From the NCBI GenBank assembly GCA_046313675.1, contig JBKBXU010000033.1, positions 1 to 21,645 of the forward strand: a stretch of 21,645 nt of DNA, given 5' to 3'. Under the pieces are notes generated by a model that saw only the letters and a program-made list of their open reading frames with translations, was not told the DNA's origin and made no database searches. The position numbers and the translations under genes were made by a program. The stretch is from JBKBXU01 sp046313675 (lineage in GTDB: Bacteria > Bacteroidota > Bacteroidia > Cytophagales > Cytophagaceae). Each line of letters begins with the position of its first letter. Positions within the stretch are counted from its first letter, which is position 1. Shown here piece by piece: positions 1 to 6,645 of the stretch.

Positions 1-1
1 A

Positions 2-181
2 CTTATCGCTTCTGGTGGTGTTCTTTTCAGTATCATTGGTCTAGTTAGAGATGAAGATGGTAAAGGTATGGCTATCGCTGGTTTAATTTGCGGTGCTATT
101 GGTGTTATCCTTGGCCTTATTGTTACATTAGCTGTTGCCGCTGCTGCTTCTACTGCTGCTTCTGCTTCAACTTGGAACTAA
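2..181 (+). CDS. C-terminal part of a small glycine/alanine-rich membrane protein (5' end outside the window)
   Basis: This is the last 59 codons of an open frame that enters from the left edge and ends in TAA at 179-181. Two hydrophobic segments are visible: one starting LIASGGVLFSIIGLV, then a charged turn (RDEDGKG), then a second from MAIAGLI through GVILGLIVTLAVA, followed by an Ala/Ser-rich tail. The 'AIAGLICGAIGVILGL' pattern resembles the small DUF4190-like or CCC-motif membrane proteins common in Bacteroidota, but the fragment is too short to assign. Codon choice is strongly T-ending (Ala nearly all GCT, Gly mostly GGT), unlike the genes that follow, which suggests high expression. 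A strong terminator lies 20 bp after the stop. Function is unknown. Confidence 0.7.
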   Translation, partial: LIASGGVLFSIIGLVRDEDGKGMAIAGLICGAIGVILGLIVTLAVAAAASTAASASTWN

Positions 182-197
182 GTTTAGATACCCATAA

Positions 198-234
198 AAA
201 AAACCGGAACTGGAAACAGTTCCGGTTTTTTTTT
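198..234 (+). terminator. Intrinsic terminator, GAAA tetraloop
   Basis: A perfect 11-bp stem (202-212 with 217-227, AACCGGAACTG) is closed by a GAAA loop of the GNRA type and followed by a T-run to 234. It ends the small membrane-protein gene. An A-run precedes the stem, so it could also act on the other strand. Confidence 0.9.
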
Positions 235-267
235 AACTAATTTTTGAAAAAAACGTTAGTACTAGAT

Positions 268-891
268 ATGCATAATGAAAATAGAAAAGCTGCCGAGAGT
301 TTATTTTACCCTGCCTTAATCATAGGTTTATTGTGGTTGGTACGGTATGCAGAGATATTTTTTGAATTGGATTTTCGGTATCTGGGAATTTTTCCCCGGG
401 CTCTTAAAGGGCTACCGGGAATATTGACCGCACCTCTTGTTCATGGTGATAATCAGCATTTACTTTCCAATACCTTGCCTCTGGCAATTCTTGGGATTTT
501 GCTCGTCTTTTTTTACCGACGAATGGTTTTTGAAGTTTTCTGCTGGATTTATATACTTAGCGGGATGTGGGTTTGGGTATCTGCTACCAGCAGGGGCTAT
601 CATTTAGGTGCAAGTGGCTTGATTTATGGAATTGCGGCCTTTATTTTTTTTAGTGGTATTTTTCGTAATGACCGAAAGTCTATGGGGCTTTCCTTACTTG
701 TTACAATAGTATACGGAGGTATGGTTTGGGGCTTATTCCCTTTTCATCAGAATATTTCTTGGGAAACACATTTCTTTGGAGCTTTGGCAGGAACAATGTG
801 CGCCTGGTATTATCGCAAGGTTGAAATAAAACCTAAAAGCGAATTACCTTCTGTTGATACCGGCAATCAGGATACTTCCGCTAATAATTGA
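268..891 (+). CDS. Rhomboid-family intramembrane serine protease
   Basis: Rhomboids cleave transmembrane substrates inside the membrane with a Ser-His dyad. From the ATG at 268 the protein has 207 residues and about six hydrophobic helices. The HxxxN-type motif (HLLSN, residues 64-68) lies in the second helix. The catalytic serine sits in GASG (Ser116), and the partner His168 in THFFGALAGT of the last helix. The fold is the short six-helix form with little outside the core. A TTG at 244 would add eight residues (MKKTLVLD) and cannot be excluded, but it leaves only nine bases after the upstream terminator T-run, so the ATG is preferred. The last 25 bp overlap the 3' end of the convergent sirtuin gene. 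The substrate is unknown. Confidence 0.88.
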   Translation: MHNENRKAAESLFYPALIIGLLWLVRYAEIFFELDFRYLGIFPRALKGLPGILTAPLVHGDNQHLLSNTLPLAILGILLVFFYRRMVFEVFCWIYILSGMWVWVSATSRGYHLGASGLIYGIAAFIFFSGIFRNDRKSMGLSLLVTIVYGGMVWGLFPFHQNISWETHFFGALAGTMCAWYYRKVEIKPKSELPSVDTGNQDTSANN

Positions 892-1559
892 TCAGTTAAC
901 TTTTTCAAGCCCGTACTTGCTTTCTCTTCTATGAGAAAGAGGTTTTTACGTTGGTGGACCTGAGGCATTTTAGGATCTATCACATAGGTAGGAATGTCTT
1001 TGGAAACATAATCAAGTAAACCGGCAGCCGGATATACCTGAAGAGAGGTTCCCACTACAATAAATATGTCGGCTTTTCTAACCTCTTTAATTGCTTTGTC
1101 CATCATTGGGACCAATTCTCCAAACCATACGATGTGTGGCCTTAATTGAGATCCTTTTTCGCAGGTATCTCCCAGGTTTAGCTCCCAATGATCCATATTA
1201 TAAACAAGCGTCTCGTCACAAGTGCTTCTGGATTTAAATAATTCTCCGTGAAGGTGAATGATGTTTGTTGACCCCGCTCTTTCGTGAAGATTGTCTACGT
1301 TTTGCGTAACTACGGTCACATAATACCTGTCCTCAAGTCTTGCTAGTGCCAGATGGCCTTCATTAGGGTGGACTGTTGTTGCTTGTTTTCTTCTTTGATT
1401 GTAAAAGTTGAGAACCAATTCAGGATTGGCATGCCATCCCTGAGGAGAAGCCACTTCCATAATGTCGTGGTTTTCCCATAAGCCATTTGAATCCCGAAAG
1501 GTGGAAATTCCACTTTCTGCGCTTATGCCTGCACCGCTTAAAACCACGATTTTCTTCAT
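867..1559 (-). CDS. cobB: Sir2-family NAD-dependent protein deacylase (class III, CobB-like)
   Basis: The 230-residue protein carries the NAD-binding motif GAGISAESGISTFR (9-22), TQNVDNLHERAG (85-96) and the catalytic His104 in HLHGELF. It should remove acyl groups from lysines using NAD in the cytoplasm. Tyr53 and Arg56 in FYNQRRKQ match the Y-x-x-R pair that lets SIRT5/CobB enzymes bind succinyl or malonyl groups, so desuccinylase activity is likely. The zinc module is reduced: only Cys114 and Cys133 are present where four cysteines are classical, so the domain may not hold zinc. It starts at the ATG 1557-1559 and overlaps the rhomboid gene tail to tail by 25 bp. The family call is firm; substrate range is inferred. 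Confidence 0.93.
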   Translation of the reverse strand: MKKIVVLSGAGISAESGISTFRDSNGLWENHDIMEVASPQGWHANPELVLNFYNQRRKQATTVHPNEGHLALARLEDRYYVTVVTQNVDNLHERAGSTNIIHLHGELFKSRSTCDETLVYNMDHWELNLGDTCEKGSQLRPHIVWFGELVPMMDKAIKEVRKADIFIVVGTSLQVYPAAGLLDYVSKDIPTYVIDPKMPQVHQRKNLFLIEEKASTGLKKLTDQLLAEVS

Positions 1560-1624
1560 TTTTTTGAAGTTAAATTTGGTTCGATATGCCTGAATATTAG
1601 ATATTTATCTTGTTTTGGTAACGT

Positions 1625-1724
1625 ATTAATTTATAACCCTGATTCCCTTATAAACAATATCTTATTAACACCCTAACTCAATATCCCAATAACCAATAAA
1701 TCAATACCTTATCAACCCTACTAC
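1625..1724 (-). repeat. Degenerate GGTTATTGG/GATATT-type repeat tract downstream of topA
   Basis: Read on the minus strand, directly after the topA stop, the stretch runs through loosely repeated words such as GGTTGATAAGGTATTGATTT, GGTTATTGGGATATTG, GGTGTTAATAAG and AGGGTTATAAATTAATAC. A tract with the same words follows the MscS gene at 20353-20425, in the same orientation relative to its gene. The unit is too degenerate for a fixed period. No gene or clear terminator is visible in it. Confidence 0.55.
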
Positions 1725-4049
1725 TTACTTCTTTTTCCTGGTAAAGCGTCCTTTTTTCTCCGGAGCTTTTTCAGCCAGGTCAAGGCATTCTTCCAGTGTA
1801 AGATCTTTAGGTTCTTTGTCTTTAGGAATTTTTACGTTTTTCTTTCCTGCTTGTATATATGGTCCAAAACGTCCGTTAAGAATTTTAATATCAGGGTTTT
1901 CAGGAAATATCTTTATTTCTTTTTCCTGATCAGCTTTTCGCTTGGTCTCAATTAACTCTATAGCTTTTTTATCATCTATAGAAAGAGGATCAAGATCTTT
2001 TGCTATAGAATAAAATTTATTATCATGCTTAATATATGGGCCAAAACGACCTATAGCCACGGTCATGGGTTTATCTTCAAAAACCCCGATTTCCTTTGGC
2101 AGGTTAAAAAGGTCAAGCGCTTCTTCCAGTGTAATGGTTTCTAGAAGTTGTCCTTTTCGTAAACTGGCATAGGTCGGTTTTTGTCCATTTTCTCCTTCTT
2201 CAGCTTCACCAAGTTGAGCCAGGGGGCCAAACCTGCCTAGCCTGACAAGAACGTTCTTCCCTGTTTTAGGATCCACGCCAAGTTCCCTTGAAGTCCCTAC
2301 TGAGGCTCGGTCTATGTTTTCAGTTTCCTCAACCTTTTCATGAAATCCGGAGTAAAATTCTTCAATCATTTTATTCCATTTTTTTGTTCCATGAGCAATT
2401 TCATCAAACTCCTTTTCAACGGTGGCTGTGAAGGAATAGTCAGTAATATTAGGAAAGTGCTGTACAAGGAAGTCATTAACGATCATTGCCAAATCCGTGG
2501 GAAATAATTTGCCTTTTTCCTGGCCTGTGTTCTCGGTAATGGTGTTTTTTTCAATATTTAGATTCTTAAGAATCATTTCTTTAAGCTTTCGTTCTTTTCC
2601 GTCTCTGTTCTCTTTTAAGATATAGCCTCTTTTTTGAATCGTTGAGATGGTAGGAGCATAGGTAGAAGGTCTTCCAATACCCATTTCTTCCAGTTTTTTA
2701 ACCAGACTAGCTTCTGTAAATCTTGCCGGTGGCCTTGAATAACGCTCAAGGGCTTTCATGAAATTCAATTTTAATTCTTGTCCTTTCGTCAGAGGCGGCA
2801 GCATTCCCGCACTTTCTTCATCAGCATCTTCATCATCAGTTGATTCGATGTAAACCTTTAGGAATCCATCAAATTTGATGATTTCTCCAGTTGCTGTTAA
2901 TGTTTGTGGTACAGTAGATATGTCAATGGTAACGATTGTTCTTTCCAGTTCTGCATCGGCCATTTGAGAAGCTATGGCTCTTTTCCAGATGAGTTCATAA
3001 AGCCTTTGTTCATTTCGATCTTCGCCGGCTTCACTTACAGCAAAATCCGTAGGCCGTATGGCTTCGTGAGCTTCCTGAGCTGATTGGGATTTTGTCTTAA
3101 ATTTTCTTGTATGCGAATATTCTTTGCCAAACGACTTTGAAATTTCAGATTTAGCAGCATCCAGAGCAAAATCCGAAAGATTTAAGGAGTCTGTCCTCAT
3201 ATAAGAGATTTTTCCTGATTCATATAGACGCTGGGCTATGGTCATGGTTTGGGCTACGGAAAAGCCTAGTTTTCTACCTGCTTCCTGTTGTAAAGTTGAA
3301 GTTGTAAAAGGAGGCGCAGGAGTCTTTTTTGCCGGCTTTTTCTCCAGATTTTTAATGGTAAATGAGGCGCTTTTGCATTTTTCAAGAAAGGCCTGTGCTT
3401 CATCTTCCTTTTCAAATCGTTCTGCCAGGTCGGCGGTTAATTTTTTTCCTCCAACATCAAAATGAGCACTTATTTTAAAAGCTGCTTTTGCTTTAAATTT
3501 TTCGACTTCTCTTTCTCTTTCAACAACCATCCTAACCGCTACCGATTGCACTCTCCCTGCAGAAAGTCCGGTTTTGATTTTTTTCCATAAAATAGGAGAA
3601 ATTTCAAAACCTACCAAACGGTCTAAAATCCTCCTGGCTTGCTGTGCATTAACAAGGTCAATGTCAATTCCACGAGGAGTTTGTATTGCATTTGTAATTG
3701 CCTGCTTGGTTATTTCCCGAAAAACAATTCTGCGTATTTTATCATCCTTAAGGTCTAATGCTTCCTTTAAATGCCATGAGATTGCTTCACCTTCACGGTC
3801 ATCGTCAGTCGCCAGCCAAACTGTTTGAGCCTCCTTAGTTAATTTTTTTAGTTGATCAACTATATCTTTTTTATCCGGGGATATCTGGTAGGTAGGAGAG
3901 AACCCGTTTTTTACATCAATGGCCTGATCTCCCTTAGCCAGATCACGCACATGACCATAGCTGGATTTTACCAGAAAATCGTTTCCTAAATATCCTTCAA
4001 TTGTTTTTGCCTTTGCCGGCGACTCTACGATCACTAAATTTTTTGGCAT
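1725..4049 (-). CDS. topA: DNA topoisomerase I (type IA)
   Basis: This 774-residue enzyme relaxes negative supercoils by cutting one strand through a tyrosine. The TOPRIM domain is at the N-terminus (NLVIVESPAKAKTI, and TDDDREGEAISWHL at 81-94, with the acidic metal-binding residues). LSAGRVQSVAVR lies at 162-173, and the catalytic Tyr283 is in ISYMRTDSLNLS. The C-terminus has at least three 'RFGP' topoisomerase C-terminal repeats (LGRFGPLAQLG, GRFGPYIKHD, GRFGPYIQAG) and a lysine-rich tail (GRFTRKKK). It has no CxxC zinc fingers, unlike E. coli TopA, which fits the Bacteroidota form. The start ATG at 4047-4049 agrees with the conserved MPKNLVIVESPAK beginning. It is divergent from sixA, with a good promoter 33-66 bp upstream. 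Confidence 0.97.
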   Translation of the reverse strand: MPKNLVIVESPAKAKTIEGYLGNDFLVKSSYGHVRDLAKGDQAIDVKNGFSPTYQISPDKKDIVDQLKKLTKEAQTVWLATDDDREGEAISWHLKEALDLKDDKIRRIVFREITKQAITNAIQTPRGIDIDLVNAQQARRILDRLVGFEISPILWKKIKTGLSAGRVQSVAVRMVVEREREVEKFKAKAAFKISAHFDVGGKKLTADLAERFEKEDEAQAFLEKCKSASFTIKNLEKKPAKKTPAPPFTTSTLQQEAGRKLGFSVAQTMTIAQRLYESGKISYMRTDSLNLSDFALDAAKSEISKSFGKEYSHTRKFKTKSQSAQEAHEAIRPTDFAVSEAGEDRNEQRLYELIWKRAIASQMADAELERTIVTIDISTVPQTLTATGEIIKFDGFLKVYIESTDDEDADEESAGMLPPLTKGQELKLNFMKALERYSRPPARFTEASLVKKLEEMGIGRPSTYAPTISTIQKRGYILKENRDGKERKLKEMILKNLNIEKNTITENTGQEKGKLFPTDLAMIVNDFLVQHFPNITDYSFTATVEKEFDEIAHGTKKWNKMIEEFYSGFHEKVEETENIDRASVGTSRELGVDPKTGKNVLVRLGRFGPLAQLGEAEEGENGQKPTYASLRKGQLLETITLEEALDLFNLPKEIGVFEDKPMTVAIGRFGPYIKHDNKFYSIAKDLDPLSIDDKKAIELIETKRKADQEKEIKIFPENPDIKILNGRFGPYIQAGKKNVKIPKDKEPKDLTLEECLDLAEKAPEKKGRFTRKKK

Positions 4050-4081
4050 ATCTTATGTTAACTGTAATATCTGATTTTGGT

Positions 4082-4113
4082 CAAATATGTGGATTTTTTT
4101 TTAAAAAGAACAA
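4082..4113 (-). promoter_or_regulatory. Probable topA promoter, Bacteroidota type
   Basis: On the minus strand a -7 box CATATTTG (4089-4082), seven of eight to TAnnTTTG, is preceded after 21 nt by TTG (4113-4111). This is the usual Bacteroidota primary-sigma arrangement. Transcription would begin about 30 nt before the topA ATG. Confidence 0.5.
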
Positions 4114-4115
4114 CC

Positions 4116-4151
4116 TTTGCATTATTTATAACAATTTAAACTCTAAATTTG
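4116..4151 (+). promoter_or_regulatory. Probable sixA promoter, Bacteroidota type
   Basis: A perfect TAnnTTTG box (TAAATTTG, 4144-4151) lies 15 bp before the sixA ATG, with TTTG (4116-4119) 24 nt upstream, a slightly long spacer. The predicted leader is very short. An alternative -7 box is AACCTTTGCA at 4112-4121. The upstream elements of topA and sixA lie side by side. Confidence 0.4.
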
Positions 4152-4165
4152 ATTAAATATTTTTT

Positions 4166-4663
4166 ATGAAAAAGAACCTTATTTTAGTTCGACACGCTAA
4201 ATCAGACTGGTCAGTATCAGGTCAAAAGGATTTCGATAGGGACCTTAACAGTCGGGGATATAATGATGCACCGAGAATCGGAAGAAGACTTCACGATTTA
4301 GGTGTTCAACCTGATCATATTATTTCCAGTCCTGCAAAAAGAGCTCTGATTACTGCAGAATTAATTTGCGAACAGCTCAATTTTGATAGCAATAACGTGG
4401 TAATGGAAGAAGATGTTTATGAAGCATCGCTCAGGACTTTATTGAGCGTAGTTACCAGTCTCGATGATAATTTTAATGAAGTTCTGATTTTTGGCCACAA
4501 TCCCGGGTTTACCTACTTTGCAGAATATTTAACCAAGGATGAAATCAATAACATCCCGACCTGTGGTGCAATTAGCATTGAACTGGAAGTTGGCTCATGG
4601 AAAGAAGTTTCCGGAGGCTTGGGGAAAACAAATTGGTTTATTTATCCAAAATTAAATTCCTGA
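4166..4663 (+). CDS. sixA: SixA-type phosphohistidine phosphatase (histidine phosphatase superfamily)
   Basis: The protein is 165 residues, the usual size of SixA. The catalytic His10 is in LILVRHAKSDW, a conserved SPAKRA segment lies at 55-60, and the second histidine, His111, is in IFGHNPGF. Enzymes of this family remove phosphate from phosphohistidine; E. coli SixA acts on the phosphotransferase protein NPr, but no partner is visible here, so the substrate is unknown. The gene is divergent from topA and convergent with the next small gene, whose stop codon begins one base after this one ends. No separate terminator fits between them. Confidence 0.9.
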   Translation: MKKNLILVRHAKSDWSVSGQKDFDRDLNSRGYNDAPRIGRRLHDLGVQPDHIISSPAKRALITAELICEQLNFDSNNVVMEEDVYEASLRTLLSVVTSLDDNFNEVLIFGHNPGFTYFAEYLTKDEINNIPTCGAISIELEVGSWKEVSGGLGKTNWFIYPKLNS

Positions 4664-4664
4664 A

Positions 4665-4979
4665 TTATCTTCGAGCTTTTTTCTTTTTTACTTTTACTCT
4701 GTTTTTAGCCTTTTTTAATCGTTTATTAGCGATTTTTTCAGCTTTTTTGCGAGTTACATCATTTTTTTTCTGTTTCTTCTTCTTTTCCGGGTCCTTCATT
4801 TTTTCATACTTACTTTTTTTGTAAGCCTTTTTGTTGTCCCTATCCAGGTCTTCCTGAGTCCCCATTCCTTTTTTCTTATCTTTTTTAACTTTGGCAGGTT
4901 TTTCGTCACTTTGGGCGTATGAAGTATTTGAACTGAAACTTAATGCAAGAGTGAATAAGATTACTAAAAGGATTCTCAT
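4665..4979 (-). CDS. Small exported, extremely lysine-rich protein
   Basis: This 104-residue protein starts with a clear signal peptide (MRILLVILFTLALSF, likely cut after TSYA). The mature part has about 82 residues, of which I count 32 lysines and 6 arginines, with almost no hydrophobic residues. It is expected to be disordered and strongly basic, or a long helix toward the C-terminus. I recognise no catalytic motif. The next gene upstream on the same strand (5159-5497) has the same design, so the two may be diverged tandem paralogues. Roles such as binding acidic surface polymers or DNA are guesses. Its 3' end abuts sixA. Confidence 0.75.
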   Translation of the reverse strand: MRILLVILFTLALSFSSNTSYAQSDEKPAKVKKDKKKGMGTQEDLDRDNKKAYKKSKYEKMKDPEKKKKQKKNDVTRKKAEKIANKRLKKAKNRVKVKKKKARR

Positions 4980-5093
4980 AAGTAGATGATTTATACTTTT
5001 AAAACGGCAATTTAATGAAATTGTGTGTATTATTAAACTCTCTTTTTCTAAAACAGCAATACTTTGGGCTTATCCCTTATTCCTCATTACAAA

Positions 5094-5133
5094 AGAAAAG
5101 CATCAATATAACTTATCCAGTATATTGATGCTT
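5094..5133 (-). terminator. Intrinsic terminator for the 5159-5497 gene
   Basis: A perfect 13-bp inverted repeat, AAGCATCAATATA (5098-5110) with TATATTGATGCTT (5121-5133), has a 10-nt loop. On the minus strand it is followed by TTTTCTTTTG. It sits 25 bp past the stop of the lysine-rich protein gene and separates it from the second such gene. Confidence 0.8.
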
Positions 5134-5158
5134 CTATTTTAATCCTCCAGAGAGGAAA

Positions 5159-5497
5159 TCAGTTTTTCAAAGATGGTACTGCCACATGGCTTGAATTGTA
5201 ACGGGTTTCCTTATTGCCATAAATAGCCCTGTTTTTATTTACCCGCTTTTGCCTTGCCATTTCTCTTTGTTTCTTTTTCTTTTGAATTCGTTTGGCTGTG
5301 GCTTTGTTTGCCTTATCTTTCTTTTTTAATTTTTTGACCCTCTCGTCTGTTCTGAATTTTCTGCTTTTTTTATTATTCTTTTCTTTAACTTTCACAGAGA
5401 GCAAATCTTTGTGAGGATCTTTCTTCATAAATTGTGCCTGAGCTGTATTCATGCTGCCCAGGAAAATCAACGTCACGATGAGTATTAGATTTTTCAT
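5159..5497 (-). CDS. Small exported lysine/arginine-rich protein
   Basis: From the ATG at 5495-5497 the protein has 112 residues. An N-terminal signal peptide (MKNLILIVTLIFLG, likely cut after NTAQA) is followed by a very basic mature chain rich in KK, KKK and RK clusters, then a less charged tail (AIYGNKETRYNSSHVAVPS). A GTG at 5518 would extend the frame by seven residues but places a charged MGRKFNA ahead of the signal, so the ATG is preferred. No known domain is recognised. Together with the downstream gene 4665-4979 it makes a pair of exported polycationic proteins, each probably its own transcript because a terminator lies between them. Confidence 0.72.
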   Translation of the reverse strand: MKNLILIVTLIFLGSMNTAQAQFMKKDPHKDLLSVKVKEKNNKKSRKFRTDERVKKLKKKDKANKATAKRIQKKKKQREMARQKRVNKNRAIYGNKETRYNSSHVAVPSLKN

Positions 5498-5688
5498 TGC
5501 ATTAAATTTTCGTCCCACATTCCTTTCATCTTCTATAGTATTAACCTGTTGCTCTAAAGTATTGTTAATGAAAATTTGTGTTTTTTATAGAGAGTAGGTG
5601 GTTTTTTATTCTTTATGCATAGTTTTTTTTACTATTTTTAAAATATTTAATGCTTAAATTCTTTATTTAACAAATCACTTTCCTTTAT

Positions 5689-6561
5689 ATGTTCCTAAAG
5701 ACTGCACATGCTTTTCTTTTATTTTTAACCATTTCATTTGTTAATCATCTTCATGCTCAGCAAAATGAAAAGTCGCTTCTTTGGGAAATAAGTGGAAATG
5801 GTTTGGAAAAGCCTTCTTACTTGTTTGGGACAATGCATGTAAAGGACAAGCGGGTTTTTTTCTTTGGTGAAGGCATGTTGTCTAAGATCAGGGCATGTGA
5901 AGCTTTTGCGGGTGAAATTGTGATGGAAAAGGATTCTATAAAAAATGAGTTGCACTCTTTCTTAATGCCTGAAGGTATTACTTTGAAAACACTTTTGCCT
6001 AAAAAGGACTATAAGATTATAAGAAAATATGCCCGGAAAAATTTGGGAATATATGCCTTAATGATCAATAAAATTAAGCCCATTTTTACCTCTGCTCTTA
6101 TCTCAGAAAAATTTCTTCATCAGGATGTCACTAAGAATGTAGATGAGTTTTTACAGGATTATGCAAAGAAGCATAAGGTGGAAGTACTGGGCTTGGAGAC
6201 GGTTAAGGAGCAGATGGAGGTACTTAACAGGTATAACCTTAATGAACAGGCTGAAATGTTATTGGATCAGGTTAAAAATATTGATGAGCAGAAAAAGACA
6301 ATTGAGGAAATGGTTCGGCTTTATATGGGCCAGGATCTGGACTCCTTATATATGTTAGTTAATGAGTCTGACTTGCCCGAAGACTTCAATTTTTCACTTA
6401 TTGATGACAGAAATTTCAAAATGGCTGATCGTATGCATGCGTTAATTCGTCAAAAAACTGTTTTTGTAGCCGTTGGTGCAGCCCATCTTTCCGGCGAAAA
6501 CGGAATTATTTCTTTACTACGACAAAAAGGCTATATTCTTAAGCCGGTATCGGTTAAGTAA
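5689..6561 (+). CDS. Exported TraB/GumN-family protein
   Basis: The protein is 290 residues with a signal peptide (MFLKTAHAFLLFLTISFVNH, cut near LHA/QQ). The TraB/GumN signature is present at both ends: the first conserved block SYLFGTMHVKD (43-53, GTMH at 47-50), a middle GLETVKEQMEVL, and the last block VGAAHLSGENGIISLLRQ near residue 262. This family resembles the Tiki/TraB metalloprotease-like fold, in which the GxxH motifs are thought to form the active site; activity of bacterial members is poorly known. It is expected outside the inner membrane. It lies alone, 84 bp before tex on the same strand. Confidence 0.87.
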   Translation: MFLKTAHAFLLFLTISFVNHLHAQQNEKSLLWEISGNGLEKPSYLFGTMHVKDKRVFFFGEGMLSKIRACEAFAGEIVMEKDSIKNELHSFLMPEGITLKTLLPKKDYKIIRKYARKNLGIYALMINKIKPIFTSALISEKFLHQDVTKNVDEFLQDYAKKHKVEVLGLETVKEQMEVLNRYNLNEQAEMLLDQVKNIDEQKKTIEEMVRLYMGQDLDSLYMLVNESDLPEDFNFSLIDDRNFKMADRMHALIRQKTVFVAVGAAHLSGENGIISLLRQKGYILKPVSVK

Positions 6562-6603
6562 TCATTTTTAGATGTGTGGATAATTTATCCGAAATCTTTA
6601 GGA

Positions 6604-6620
6604 CATCTTTGATATTTTTG
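6604..6620 (+). promoter_or_regulatory. Possible -7 boxes upstream of tex
   Basis: Two overlapping candidates are CATCTTTG (6604-6611) and the perfect TAnnTTTG match TATTTTTG (6613-6620), 25-35 bp before the TTG start of tex. No clear TTG element is seen about 20 nt upstream, so this is tentative. Confidence 0.3.
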
Positions 6621-6645
6621 GAATCTCTAACAAATTAATTAGAAA

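Noticed and set aside
4597..4824. Plus-strand frame across the end of sixA
   Set aside because: It is the antisense of the lysine-rich gene, giving a Phe-rich shadow; the minus-strand frame has a signal peptide and a natural start.
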